Part shown: positions 6,642-13,149 of the stretch, piece by piece
Numbering within the stretch: position 1 is the first letter of the stretch
Layout of the letters: each line of letters starts with the position of its first letter
DNA from: JAWXVD01 sp044425705
GTDB taxonomy: Bacteria; Bacillota; Clostridia; Lachnospirales; Lachnospiraceae
Reading direction: 5' to 3'
Length of the DNA: 15,204 nt
NCBI GenBank assembly: GCA_044425705.1
Contig: JAWXVD010000080.1
Span: forward strand, 1 to 15,204
Position numbers and translations under genes: made by a program
Notes under the pieces: generated by a model
Told to the model about the DNA's origin: nothing
The model's input: only the letters and a program-made list of their open reading frames with translations
Databases searched by the model: none

Positions 6642-8384
6642 ATGAATGTAAATTATTTGAAGAAATTGAACAGCGAGAAATTACAGAATATCATTGTAGA
6701 AATGTATGATATTCTTACAGAAAAGCAAAAAATAGAATTAGATAAAATAATAGAACAGCTTGCATTAGAAGATATTAATAGTATGGATAATTTTAATGTG
6801 GATATGGTAGAGAGAATGTCTCAAGAATTTGTGGATGAAAAAATGTCCCAAATGAAGGAATGGATGCACCAAATTGATGAGTCCGAGCTGTATCTGTATG
6901 CAAATGGATATGAAGATTATTCTAGTGGATACTGGGATAGTGACTGGATAGTAGAGTATGAGGATGAGCAGGGAATTGGTGATATTATAATGTCTATCAT
7001 TCGATTTGCAAAAGATTGTGTCGAAGATAGAAAATATCAGGAAGCTAATACGCTTTATAAATGGTTATGGGAAATGGCGATTAGTACAGATGAAGAATAT
7101 GAAGATTCAGTTGATTTGGAAAAATTAATAGATGAAGAATTAATAAAAATAGACCGTGAAAAGCTTGCATTATTTACTTTGTATACCACTTATCAAGTTG
7201 TAGAAGCAAAAGAACGAGTAGAAATGATTTATGAATATTTCATATACTATTCATTTAGAACACTACATATTGAAGATTTCTTTTCTTGTGGTAGGGAAAA
7301 GTTAATAGGAGAAGAACAATTTTGGAAAGACTGGATTTCATTGTTGAAAAATAAAACTGGGGATGCAGAGAGTCGACTATTAAGAGAGGCAATTCTTTAT
7401 TATGAAGGAGTTGATGGGATTGTAAGAGAAGCGGAAGAAAATTGTGACACCCATCCATCCTTGTATCTTGTGGCTATGGAAGAATATTTGAGGAATCATA
7501 ATTATGCTGGTATGGAAAATATTGGACAAAAAGCCTTGGTAAATATTGATGTGAAACGGGTGATTCGTAGTGAAATTGCTTTAAAGGTAGCATATGCATC
7601 AGAGTGTCTTGACAATAAAGAAAATGTAATGAAGTGTTGTTGGGAGGCATTTTGTTCAAATTATACAGATGCAAATTATTTGAGATTATTTGCAACAAAT
7701 GAGATGGCTCTATTATATGGTCTTAGGGGAAAAGAAATTTGGGATTTAGTAAAAGTAGAAAAAGTAAATGAATACGAATTTACAAGGAATACAGAATTAA
7801 GACAAAATAACATAGATAAGATACAATATCAAACATTGTGCTTTTATATGGGAGATTTTAAGGCTACTAAAGCAGCTACTAAAAACCCAACAGAGTCACT
7901 TGGATGGAGTGGAAAGTTTGTAAGAAAAGGAGTGAATTTGTTTTTGCTCTATTTATATGAAGAAACGTTACCAACAAAGGCAGCAGCAGCCATTGCTAGG
8001 ACTTTAGAATTTACATGTGATTCTGGAAATTATTACAATCTAAGTTTTGAAAACAAAATTATAGAAGAAAGTAATAAACATAAAGTCAGTATCTTTTGGA
8101 ATTATTTTCAAAGATGGAAGCAATATTTTCCAATGGAACAAAAAGAGAAAGAGTCATACTTAAAATGGGTGGAAAAAATAGTACATAGCAGAGCAAATGC
8201 AATTGTTGGAGGGAAATTCAGAAATCATTATGCAAGTGTAGCAATTTTACTGGCAATGGTTGCTGAAATCAAAGTGCAAATGGGTGAAAATGGTGCGAAA
8301 AATCATATTTTTGCAATGTATAAGAAAAATTATCCAAGGCATTCTGCATTTCAAGCAGTAATGAGAGAATATTTTGGGATGTAG
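6642..8384 (+). CDS. Conserved hypothetical 580-residue helical protein
   Basis: No firm family name can be given. The 580-residue protein is acidic, predicted almost wholly alpha-helical, and has no signal peptide or membrane segment. The first ~35 residues (LKKLNSEKLQNIIVEMYDIL) are an amphipathic helix pair. An aromatic, acidic patch GYWDSDWIVEYEDEQGIGD lies at about 98-116. The middle resembles TPR-like helical repeats (RKYQEANTLYKWLWEM; HPSLYLVAMEEYLRNHNYAG). The C-terminus (RADAIVGG-like RANAIVGGKFRNHY, then GAKNHIFAMYKKNYPRHSAF) resembles the C-terminal region found in DUF6880-type and SWIM-associated proteins, but no SWIM zinc motif is present. A stop codon at 6633-6635 makes ATG 6642 the first possible in-frame ATG start; its ribosome-binding site (GGGG, 10 nt upstream) is weak. 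Repeat blocks lie on both sides of this gene and its upstream neighbour. Confidence 0.7.
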   Translation: MNVNYLKKLNSEKLQNIIVEMYDILTEKQKIELDKIIEQLALEDINSMDNFNVDMVERMSQEFVDEKMSQMKEWMHQIDESELYLYANGYEDYSSGYWDSDWIVEYEDEQGIGDIIMSIIRFAKDCVEDRKYQEANTLYKWLWEMAISTDEEYEDSVDLEKLIDEELIKIDREKLALFTLYTTYQVVEAKERVEMIYEYFIYYSFRTLHIEDFFSCGREKLIGEEQFWKDWISLLKNKTGDAESRLLREAILYYEGVDGIVREAEENCDTHPSLYLVAMEEYLRNHNYAGMENIGQKALVNIDVKRVIRSEIALKVAYASECLDNKENVMKCCWEAFCSNYTDANYLRLFATNEMALLYGLRGKEIWDLVKVEKVNEYEFTRNTELRQNNIDKIQYQTLCFYMGDFKATKAATKNPTESLGWSGKFVRKGVNLFLLYLYEETLPTKAAAAIARTLEFTCDSGNYYNLSFENKIIEESNKHKVSIFWNYFQRWKQYFPMEQKEKESYLKWVEKIVHSRANAIVGGKFRNHYASVAILLAMVAEIKVQMGENGAKNHIFAMYKKNYPRHSAFQAVMREYFGM

Positions 8385-8393
8385 ACGGAGGAA

Positions 8394-8466
8394 GATGAAG
8401 ATTGGATGATGAAAAGCGAACATTGGTCTGAAAAAGTGAACATTGGTCTAAAAAAAGTGAACATTG
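8394..8466 (+). repeat. Right copy of the duplicated intergenic block with three units
   Basis: The cores are GCGAACATTG at 8416 and GTGAACATTG at 8436 and 8457, so spacings are 20 and 21 bp. It aligns with 6036-6107 with about seven mismatches and one single-base insertion. It follows the stop of the 580-residue protein and precedes the Fic gene, in the same orientation as the left copy. Confidence 0.85.
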
Positions 8467-8518
8467 ATATCTTGATGAAAAATAAATTGGCATTAAAGTT
8501 AGAAAGGGCAGAATCAAA

Positions 8519-9643
8519 ATGAAACAAGATCCATTCAAAGAATATCTTATACAGACAGAACCCAATAAGAGAGACAAGGGATATGTATGGCATACAGCAA
8601 TTGGTTTGCAGGCAGTTGATGGACTAAAACCTTCAAAATACTTGGTAGATACAGCAATTCAAAACATTGAAGGTGAAATATCTTTTGAGGAAGCACAACA
8701 ATTACTCGATACGTATTATAAAGAAAACCCAAAAGTCGATGAGTGGGAGAGGACTGAAGAGGCTGATAAAGTATCATTAAGAATTGCAAAGTTATTATCA
8801 GAAAAAGCATTTTCATTTACACCAATGGAGTATATTGCTATTCATAAGAAGCTATTTAATGGAATTTATGAACATGCAGGAAAGATTCGAGATTATAATA
8901 TAACGAAAAAAGAGTGGGTGCTTGATGGAGATACTATATTATACGGAAGTGCGTCAGAACTTCGTGCCACATTAGATTATGATTTTTTACAAGAAAGAAG
9001 TTTTAATTATAAAGGCTTATCAATGGATGAAATTATTCATCATTTGGCTAGATTTGTATCTGGATTATGGCAAATTCATATTTTTTCAGAGGGAAATACA
9101 AGAACAACCGCCGTATTTTTTATCAAATATATTAGAACATTAGGATTTCAGGCGACTAATGATATTTTTGCGGAGAATGCTTGGTATTTTAGAAATGCAT
9201 TGGTGCGTGCAAATTATAATAATTTAGTAAAAAAAACATATGAAACAACAGAGTTTTTGGAATTATTTCTTAGAAATCTACTGTGTGACGAACAGCATGA
9301 ATTGTATAATCGGGCTATGCATGTTAGTGACATATATAAAGATTACAAAAAAATAAACCTAGAAAGCAAAAATGCTAATATTGAAGCTGAAAAAACGAGT
9401 ATTGATATTTTACAAATATATGGTGAACAGACGAAAGGATTTACTTTAAAAAGAGTGGAATATATTCAATTGATGTTTGATGAATTTGGAATAGAAGATG
9501 TGTTTGGAAGAACGGATGTTCAAAGGATTATTCCATTAGGAAATACAAGGGCATCTGCATTATTAAAGAAATTATTAGAAGTGAAGGTGATAGAATCTGT
9601 TTCTGGTCAAGGCAAAGGAAAATATAGGTTTTGCAGATTATAG
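8519..9643 (+). CDS. Fic family protein with N-terminal antitoxin-like region and C-terminal winged helix
   Basis: Fic enzymes transfer AMP or related groups to protein hydroxyls. The core motif HIFSEGNTR (about residues 187-195) fits HxFx(D/E)GNxR, so catalytic H187, E191, N193 and R195 are kept, although the usual G before R is T. The N-terminus (AIGLQAVDGLKPS then GEISFEEAQQLL, about 27-63) resembles VbhA-type antitoxin domains fused to Fic. At the aligned inhibitory position it reads VDG instead of EG, with no S/T four residues earlier. A literal TxxxEN (T65-N70) occurs further on. The last ~60 residues (GRTDVQRIIPLGNTRASALL onward) form a probable DNA-binding winged helix. AGAAAGGG lies 10 nt before the ATG. 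Whether it is an active, self-inhibited or regulatory Fic is unknown. Confidence 0.85.
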   Translation: MKQDPFKEYLIQTEPNKRDKGYVWHTAIGLQAVDGLKPSKYLVDTAIQNIEGEISFEEAQQLLDTYYKENPKVDEWERTEEADKVSLRIAKLLSEKAFSFTPMEYIAIHKKLFNGIYEHAGKIRDYNITKKEWVLDGDTILYGSASELRATLDYDFLQERSFNYKGLSMDEIIHHLARFVSGLWQIHIFSEGNTRTTAVFFIKYIRTLGFQATNDIFAENAWYFRNALVRANYNNLVKKTYETTEFLELFLRNLLCDEQHELYNRAMHVSDIYKDYKKINLESKNANIEAEKTSIDILQIYGEQTKGFTLKRVEYIQLMFDEFGIEDVFGRTDVQRIIPLGNTRASALLKKLLEVKVIESVSGQGKGKYRFCRL

Positions 9644-9705
9644 TAATGAAGATAGTGATAAAAATAAAGTTGACATAATTTGGAATATAGACGGAGGAAT
9701 CTCAT

Positions 9706-10176
9706 ATGAATAAGACTATAAAGTTAATAATTGCATTGATTTTTTTAGGAATGATAGTTCTATGTATTATAATTTTTCAACCTACTACAGAAGAAGCAGT
9801 ACATATTGCAGAAGATTTTAAGGATGAATCTTATGTGAATTATCCAAAAATAACTAATATAATCGACTATTTAGAAATTGATGTAGCCACTGTACAAAAG
9901 CTAATTGATGACGAAAATGAATTGGTATTTTGTTTTCTAGATACAAGTTCGAACGAAATGCTATATGACTATATTCGTCAGCTACAGGATGATGATTTTG
10001 AGGTGGAACTTTATGATGGCACAATTTCATCCACATTTGTAATTTCTGGTAATGATGTTGAGATAGAAATAACAACCGTTTCTGATATTGACCCATGGAA
10101 AGAATATCAGGAAGACGAGTATCTACAACAAATTACCAATGAAAACACAGTTTGCAAAATATCTGTTGTTGAATAA
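9706..10176 (+). CDS. Membrane-anchored acidic protein of unknown function
   Basis: This 156-residue protein is not recognised. Residues 1-25 form a positively charged start followed by one hydrophobic segment (IALIFLGMIVLCIIIF), with no lipobox and no obvious cleavage site, so it is probably anchored with the remainder outside the cell. The outer part is strongly acidic and has alternating strand-like segments (ELVFCFLDT, FEVELYDG, STFVISGNDVEIEITTV). GGAGG (9693-9697) sits 8 nt before the ATG, an excellent site. A perfect TTGACA occurs at 9670-9675 but no -10 box follows at normal spacing. It stands alone between the Fic gene and azlC, separated from azlC by a strong hairpin. Confidence 0.65.
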   Translation: MNKTIKLIIALIFLGMIVLCIIIFQPTTEEAVHIAEDFKDESYVNYPKITNIIDYLEIDVATVQKLIDDENELVFCFLDTSSNEMLYDYIRQLQDDDFEVELYDGTISSTFVISGNDVEIEITTVSDIDPWKEYQEDEYLQQITNENTVCKISVVE

Positions 10177-10179
10177 GGA

Positions 10180-10211
10180 AGTAAGTTGAAAATAAGATTT
10201 TTCAACTTACT
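10180..10211. terminator. Strong hairpin between the acidic protein gene and azlC
   Basis: The arms 10180-10192 and 10199-10211 pair perfectly over 13 bp with a 6-nt loop, 4 nt after a stop codon. The nearest T-run (10227-10232) is 15 nt beyond the stem, so it is not a textbook terminator. It lies just upstream of the azlC ribosome-binding region and could attenuate read-through or affect translation. Confidence 0.45.
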
Positions 10212-10235
10212 GAGAGAAAGTGATGGTTTTTTGTT

Positions 10236-10934
10236 ATGAAATTAAAAGCGTTTAAAGCAGCAATTCCATTTACCATTCCAATTTGTGTTGGATTTTTATT
10301 TATTGGAATGTCATATGGATTTCTTATGAACAGCATGGGGTTTTCGTTTGTTTATCCTATGTTTATGAGTTTACTTATTTTTGCTGGTTCTATGGAATTT
10401 GTAGCTGCAAATTTATTGCTTGGAGCATTTGACCCATTAGGTGCATTTATGCTAACTATTATGGTGAATGCAAGGCATATCTTCTATGGAATTTCCATGT
10501 TAGAAAAATATAAAGATACGGGATTGAAAAAAATCTATTTGATTTTTGGGATGTGTGATGAATCGTTTTCAATTAACTGTACTGTAACCCCACCTGAGGA
10601 TGTTGATAAAGGATGGTTTATGTTTTATGTAACATTATTAAATCAGATTTATTGGGTAGTGGGTGCAACATTAGGAGGAATTTTGGGATACTTCATACAA
10701 TTTGATACCAAAGGAATTGAATTTGTCATGACAGCGCTATTTACTGTTATGTTTATTGAACAATGGGAAGAGGCTACAAATCATATTCCTGCACTGGTGG
10801 GTATCGTATGTCCACTCATATGTTTACTCTTCCTAGGGAGTCAAAACTTTATGATACCAGCTATGGTTATCATTATTGCAAGTTTTATGTTCAATCAGAA
10901 AAAATTTATGGAAAAGGTTGGTGCAGAGCAATGA
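10236..10934 (+). CDS. azlC: AzlC family branched-chain amino acid exporter, large subunit
   Basis: AzlC and AzlD together form a membrane exporter for branched-chain amino acids and some analogues. This 232-residue protein is very hydrophobic, with about seven membrane segments. It carries family features AIPFTIPICVGFLFIGMSYG near the start, FAGSMEFVA (about 49-57), MVNARHIFYGISM (about 76-88) and the downstream region beginning FGMCDESF. Its length is normal. The ribosome-binding site is weak (GTGATGG about 10 nt upstream), just after a 13-bp hairpin. Its stop overlaps the azlD start as ATGA, which indicates translational coupling. Confidence 0.92.
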   Translation: MKLKAFKAAIPFTIPICVGFLFIGMSYGFLMNSMGFSFVYPMFMSLLIFAGSMEFVAANLLLGAFDPLGAFMLTIMVNARHIFYGISMLEKYKDTGLKKIYLIFGMCDESFSINCTVTPPEDVDKGWFMFYVTLLNQIYWVVGATLGGILGYFIQFDTKGIEFVMTALFTVMFIEQWEEATNHIPALVGIVCPLICLLFLGSQNFMIPAMVIIIASFMFNQKKFMEKVGAEQ

Positions 10935-11254
10935 CAATATCTCAAGGTATCATTACCATATTGATCGTTATGGTAGGAACAATGTTAACTAGGTTTCTCC
11001 CATTTATAGTATTTCCGTCTAATAAAAAGCCACCAAAATTTATTCAGTATTTAGGACTTGTTCTTCCTTATGCAGTGATAGGATTGCTTATTATCTACTG
11101 CTTAAAAGATGTTGTTTTCACTGCCACACATGGACTACCAGAATACATATCCATGCTGTTTATTTTCATTTTACATAAATGGAAGAAGAACACATTGCTT
11201 AGTATCGCGGGAGGTACGATACTATATATGTTGTTGGTGCAAAATGTATTTTGA
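10931..11254 (+). CDS. azlD: AzlD family branched-chain amino acid exporter, small subunit
   Basis: The small partner of AzlC, 107 residues with about four membrane segments. The N-terminal region TILIVMVGTMLTRFLPFIVF is the usual AzlD opening, with the conserved T-R-F-L-P-F. The C-terminus ends in a GGTILYMLL helix. ATG 10931 is chosen because it overlaps the azlC stop by 4 bp (ATGA) and gives the usual AzlD length; the longer frame upstream lies inside azlC and has no family match. About 78 bp separate it from the next gene, including a perfect TATAAT at 11278-11283 that lacks a good -35 partner. Confidence 0.92.
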   Translation: MTISQGIITILIVMVGTMLTRFLPFIVFPSNKKPPKFIQYLGLVLPYAVIGLLIIYCLKDVVFTATHGLPEYISMLFIFILHKWKKNTLLSIAGGTILYMLLVQNVF

Positions 11255-11332
11255 GTGTTTGCTGTATGATCTTAAGATATAATTAATTGATATAGAAGTT
11301 GCTAAATTGAAAGAAAGTGAAAGGATATTAAA

Positions 11333-11815
11333 ATGAATCTATACATAAAACAAAAACGATTCTCATTTGGAGATAAATACGATATTTATGATGCCAATCA
11401 AAATGTAGTATATAAAGCATGGGGAGAGATTTTCGCTATTGCGAACAAGTTACATTTATGCAATAATTGTGATGAAGAATTGATGTTTATTAAACAAAGG
11501 GCTATGACATTTTTGCCTACATTTGAACTTTTTGTTCATGGTAATTTATTTGCAACAGTAAAAAAGGAATTTACTTTCTTCTATAAAAAAATCAATGTGG
11601 AAAGTACTTATGGAAATTTCGTAATAGACGGGAATTTTTGGGATCATGAATACACCATAACCTGTGATGGAAAACTGTTTGGTAAAGTATCAAAAGAGTG
11701 GCTTGTATGGGGAGATGTTTATGAATTAGATATTAACACAGAGGAGCATAGTGAATTTTTCGTTGCACTAGTTCTTGCAATTGATAGTATTTTAGAGGGA
11801 GAAAAGAATCGATGA
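11333..11815 (+). CDS. LURP-one-related / YxjI-like protein
   Basis: This 160-residue cytoplasmic protein resembles the LURP-one-related family (tubby-like beta-barrel), whose bacterial function is unknown. Typical features are the start MNLYIKQKRFSFGDKYDIYD, repeated short strands with aromatic residues, KRxMTFLPTFEL-like IKQRAMTFLPTFELFVHG (about 53-70), a central GNFVIDGNFWDHEYTI, and FGKVSKEWLVWGDVYELDI (about 117-135), close to the IxKKWxSWxDxYxxDI pattern of the family. It ends in a helix FFVALVLAIDSIL. AAGG (11321-11324) lies 8 nt before the ATG. It overlaps the next gene as ATGA, so the three genes at 11333-12317 form one operon. Confidence 0.8.
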   Translation: MNLYIKQKRFSFGDKYDIYDANQNVVYKAWGEIFAIANKLHLCNNCDEELMFIKQRAMTFLPTFELFVHGNLFATVKKEFTFFYKKINVESTYGNFVIDGNFWDHEYTITCDGKLFGKVSKEWLVWGDVYELDINTEEHSEFFVALVLAIDSILEGEKNR

Positions 11816-12036
11816 AAATGAAAAAATTGATTATTAGTCTTATGTCAGTAGTAAGTTTATTGACAGGTTGCGGAAGAAATCAAGCAGTATCGATAGGTAT
11901 TATAGGCGGAGCAGATGGCCCCACATCCGTGTTTGTTGCAGGAAAGGTTTATTGGGGTGCTATTGCTGCGGTTGCTAGTGTAAGTGTTCTTATTATAGTG
12001 CTACTTGTTATTTATTTTATCAAAAGGAGAAAGTGA
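11812..12036 (+). CDS. Small lipoprotein with decarboxylase beta-subunit GGADGPT motif
   Basis: This 74-residue protein begins with a lipoprotein signal peptide (MKMKKLIISLMSVVSLLTGC; lipobox L17-T-G-C20). After only five residues comes VSIGIIGGADGPTSVFVAGK (residues 26-45). GIIGGADGPT followed by a hydroxyl or small residue, I/V and F is the signature of the membrane beta subunits of sodium-pumping decarboxylases (OadB/MmdB/GcdB), which are about 370-430 residues long. The similarity continues loosely through GAIAAVA, then one membrane helix and a KRRK tail. It therefore carries one element of a large pump on a tiny lipid-anchored scaffold; no other pump subunit is nearby. AGGGAG lies 10 nt upstream. 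The motif is seen; any transport role is speculation. Confidence 0.75.
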   Translation: MKMKKLIISLMSVVSLLTGCGRNQAVSIGIIGGADGPTSVFVAGKVYWGAIAAVASVSVLIIVLLVIYFIKRRK

Positions 12037-12041
12037 ATATT

Positions 12042-12317
12042 ATGTGGATGGTCTTTGGAGTGCTAGCTGTAATTACAGCAGTGTTAAATCTTGTATATTA
12101 TTTTAAGGGTAAAAATGGGAATGTTTTTAGGTTTGCTAGTTTGTCTTTTACTGCATTAACAGTATGTGATTTATATGCACAAGTGAATGCCTGGGTGGTT
12201 GCTAATGATTGGGTTGCCATAGAAGATGTAGTGCCTACTATGAGTGCGATGCTTTGGAGATTGGTTATCATATCAATTATTATCAATGGGATTTCTCTTA
12301 TAAAAAGCAGAAAGTAA
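12042..12317 (+). CDS. Small membrane protein downstream of the GGADGPT lipoprotein
   Basis: The 91-residue protein has about three hydrophobic segments (VFGVLAVITAVLNLVYYF, FRFASLSFTALTVCDLY, LWRLVIISIIINGISLI) and ends in KSRK. No function is recognised. Conserved-looking polar points include VNAWVVANDWVAIEDVVPTM between segments 2 and 3. A GTG at 12033 overlaps the previous stop but is only 3 nt from AGGAG (12025-12029); ATG 12042 is 12 nt away and is preferred, though the start is uncertain. Overlap or near-overlap with the lipoprotein gene suggests coupled expression and possibly a two-part membrane complex. Confidence 0.65.
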   Translation: MWMVFGVLAVITAVLNLVYYFKGKNGNVFRFASLSFTALTVCDLYAQVNAWVVANDWVAIEDVVPTMSAMLWRLVIISIIINGISLIKSRK

Positions 12318-12336
12318 TGACGTTACTGTTCACACA

Positions 12337-12361
12337 GTACTATGCATTTACTGCATAGTAC
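12337..12361. other. Perfect 10-bp inverted repeat with 5-nt loop
   Basis: GTACTATGCA (12337-12346) pairs with TGCATAGTAC (12352-12361). It lies 19 bp after the small membrane protein stop. No T-run follows, so termination is doubtful. It could protect the upstream mRNA 3' end or bind a protein; its GTAC ends resemble the core of the downstream toxin-antitoxin operator. Confidence 0.5.
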
Positions 12362-12410
12362 GTAAGAAAATGATAAATAAGTACAAAAATAAAAGTTCTC
12401 TTTCAGAGGA

Positions 12411-12439
12411 TTGACAAAATACAGTAAAATCCATATAAT
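12411..12439 (+). promoter_or_regulatory. Perfect consensus sigma-A promoter of yefM-yoeB
   Basis: TTGACA (12411-12416), exactly 17 bp, then TATAAT (12434-12439). Both boxes are perfect consensus. A half-site ATAAGTACAA (12377-12386) lies upstream and a full palindrome follows directly downstream. Confidence 0.9.
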
Positions 12440-12463
12440 ATAAGTACAATAAATTGTACTTAT
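12440..12463. promoter_or_regulatory. YefM-YoeB operator palindrome
   Basis: ATAAGTACAAT, two bases, ATTGTACTTAT: a perfect 24-bp palindrome that begins right after the -10 box and covers the transcription start. YefM-type operators are known to centre on TGTACA-like cores; this GTAC-containing palindrome with an extra half-site at 12377-12386 fits autorepression. Confidence 0.75.
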
Positions 12464-12483
12464 CAATAGAGAGGAGAGAAATT

Positions 12484-12750
12484 ATGTTAGCTGTAAATTA
12501 TTCAAATCTACGAGAAAATATGAAAACATATATGGATTCTGTTACAGAAGATTATGAGACTGTAATTGTTACTCGTAAAAATGATAAAAATGTAGTAATG
12601 ATTTCTGAAGAATCTTATAATAATTTGATGGAAAATGTTCATGTTATGGGAAGTAAGACAAATTTTGATTGGTTGATGGAATCAAAAAGGCAGTTGGAAA
12701 ATGGAAAAATTTTTCATCAGAATATAGTTGTTGGTGATGACAATGAATAG
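12484..12750 (+). CDS. yefM: YefM/Phd family antitoxin
   Basis: The antitoxin neutralises YoeB and, with it, represses the operon. The 88-residue protein has the usual layout: an N-terminal DNA-binding fold (MLAVNYSNLRENMKTYMDSV, strand and helix), then VTRKNDKNVVMISEESYNNL (about 36-55), and a C-terminal toxin-wrapping tail. A longer frame from TTG 12454 would read through the operator and is not used. ATG 12484 has AGGAG (12472-12476) 7 nt upstream. Its last 8 bp overlap the toxin start. The perfect promoter with an overlapping palindrome indicates strong, autorepressed transcription. Confidence 0.93.
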   Translation: MLAVNYSNLRENMKTYMDSVTEDYETVIVTRKNDKNVVMISEESYNNLMENVHVMGSKTNFDWLMESKRQLENGKIFHQNIVVGDDNE

Positions 12751-13006
12751 AATCTTTACAGATAATGGGTGGGCTGATTATGTTTATTGGGAAACAGAAG
12801 ATAGGAAAACTTTGAAGAAGATTAACCAATTGTTAGATGATATTTCTAGAAATGGAAATATGGGAATAGGAAAGCCAGAAGCATTAAGTGGAAATCTTGT
12901 TGGCTTTTGGAGCAGAAGAATTAATGATAAAGATAGGTTGATCTATAAGATCGATGAGAGTAATATTTTTATTTTAGCTTGTCGCTATCATTACCATGAT
13001 AAATAG
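12743..13006 (+). CDS. yoeB: YoeB family mRNA interferase toxin
   Basis: YoeB cleaves mRNA in the ribosomal A site. The 87-residue protein aligns with E. coli YoeB without gaps in the key region: E46 (in GKPEAL), R65 (NDKDRLIY), H83 and Y84 (CRYHY) sit at the same positions as the known catalytic residues, so the toxin looks active. WSRRIN (about 56-61) is also typical. In-frame ATG 12737 and upstream TTG exist, but ATG 12743 is preferred because GGTG (12733-12736) is 6 nt before it and the protein then starts MNRIF like its relatives. A strong terminator begins at the base after the stop. Confidence 0.95.
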   Translation: MNRIFTDNGWADYVYWETEDRKTLKKINQLLDDISRNGNMGIGKPEALSGNLVGFWSRRINDKDRLIYKIDESNIFILACRYHYHDK

Positions 13007-13061
13007 AAACATCCTAGGAATTCTTATAAATAGAGATTTCTAGGATGTTTTTATTTTATTT
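13007..13061 (+). terminator. Rho-independent terminator of yefM-yoeB
   Basis: The arm 13007-13020 pairs with 13037-13050 (13 Watson-Crick pairs and one G-U), loop 16 nt, followed by a T-rich run to 13061. It begins immediately after the yoeB stop codon. Confidence 0.9.
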
Positions 13062-13071
13062 CATATAATTA

Positions 13072-13132
13072 TTGACATTATTGTTTACAAGCAGTAAACT
13101 TAAGGTAAATAAATAGTTTACTAGATGTAAAT
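13072..13132 (+). promoter_or_regulatory. BlaI-type promoter with two dyad operators
   Basis: TTGACA (13072-13077), 17 bp, TAAACT (13095-13100). Dyad 1 is GTTTAC-5-GTAAAC (13083-13099), between and over the promoter boxes. Dyad 2 is GTTTAC-5-GTAAAT (13116-13132), just downstream of the start site. Their centres are 33 bp apart, about three helical turns, so dimers could bind on the same face. This fits autorepression by the BlaI-like protein encoded next. Confidence 0.7.
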
Positions 13133-13149
13133 AACGAGGGGGAATGAAA

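Noticed and set aside
8406..8522. A 38-codon plus-strand frame through the right repeat block that ends in ATGA overlap with the Fic start.
   Set aside because: It has no usable ribosome-binding site, and the corresponding left block breaks the frame after six codons, so the conserved unit is DNA rather than peptide.
8269..8593. Minus-strand frames across the right repeat block (SDQCSLF-like repeats).
   Set aside because: They overlap the 580-residue and Fic genes on the other strand, lack start signals and reflect translation of the DNA repeat.
9645..9665. Possible third, degenerate copy of the repeat lead-in (ATGAAGATAGTGATAAAA) after the Fic gene.
   Set aside because: Only the A/G-rich lead-in is similar; none of the GTGAACATTG units follow.
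9670..9691. Promoter from the perfect TTGACA upstream of the acidic protein gene.
   Set aside because: No -10 box at 16-18 bp; the ribosome-binding site occupies that position.
12454..12483. Longer yefM start at TTG 12454.
   Set aside because: It would lie within the operator palindrome and precede the clear ribosome-binding site of ATG 12484.
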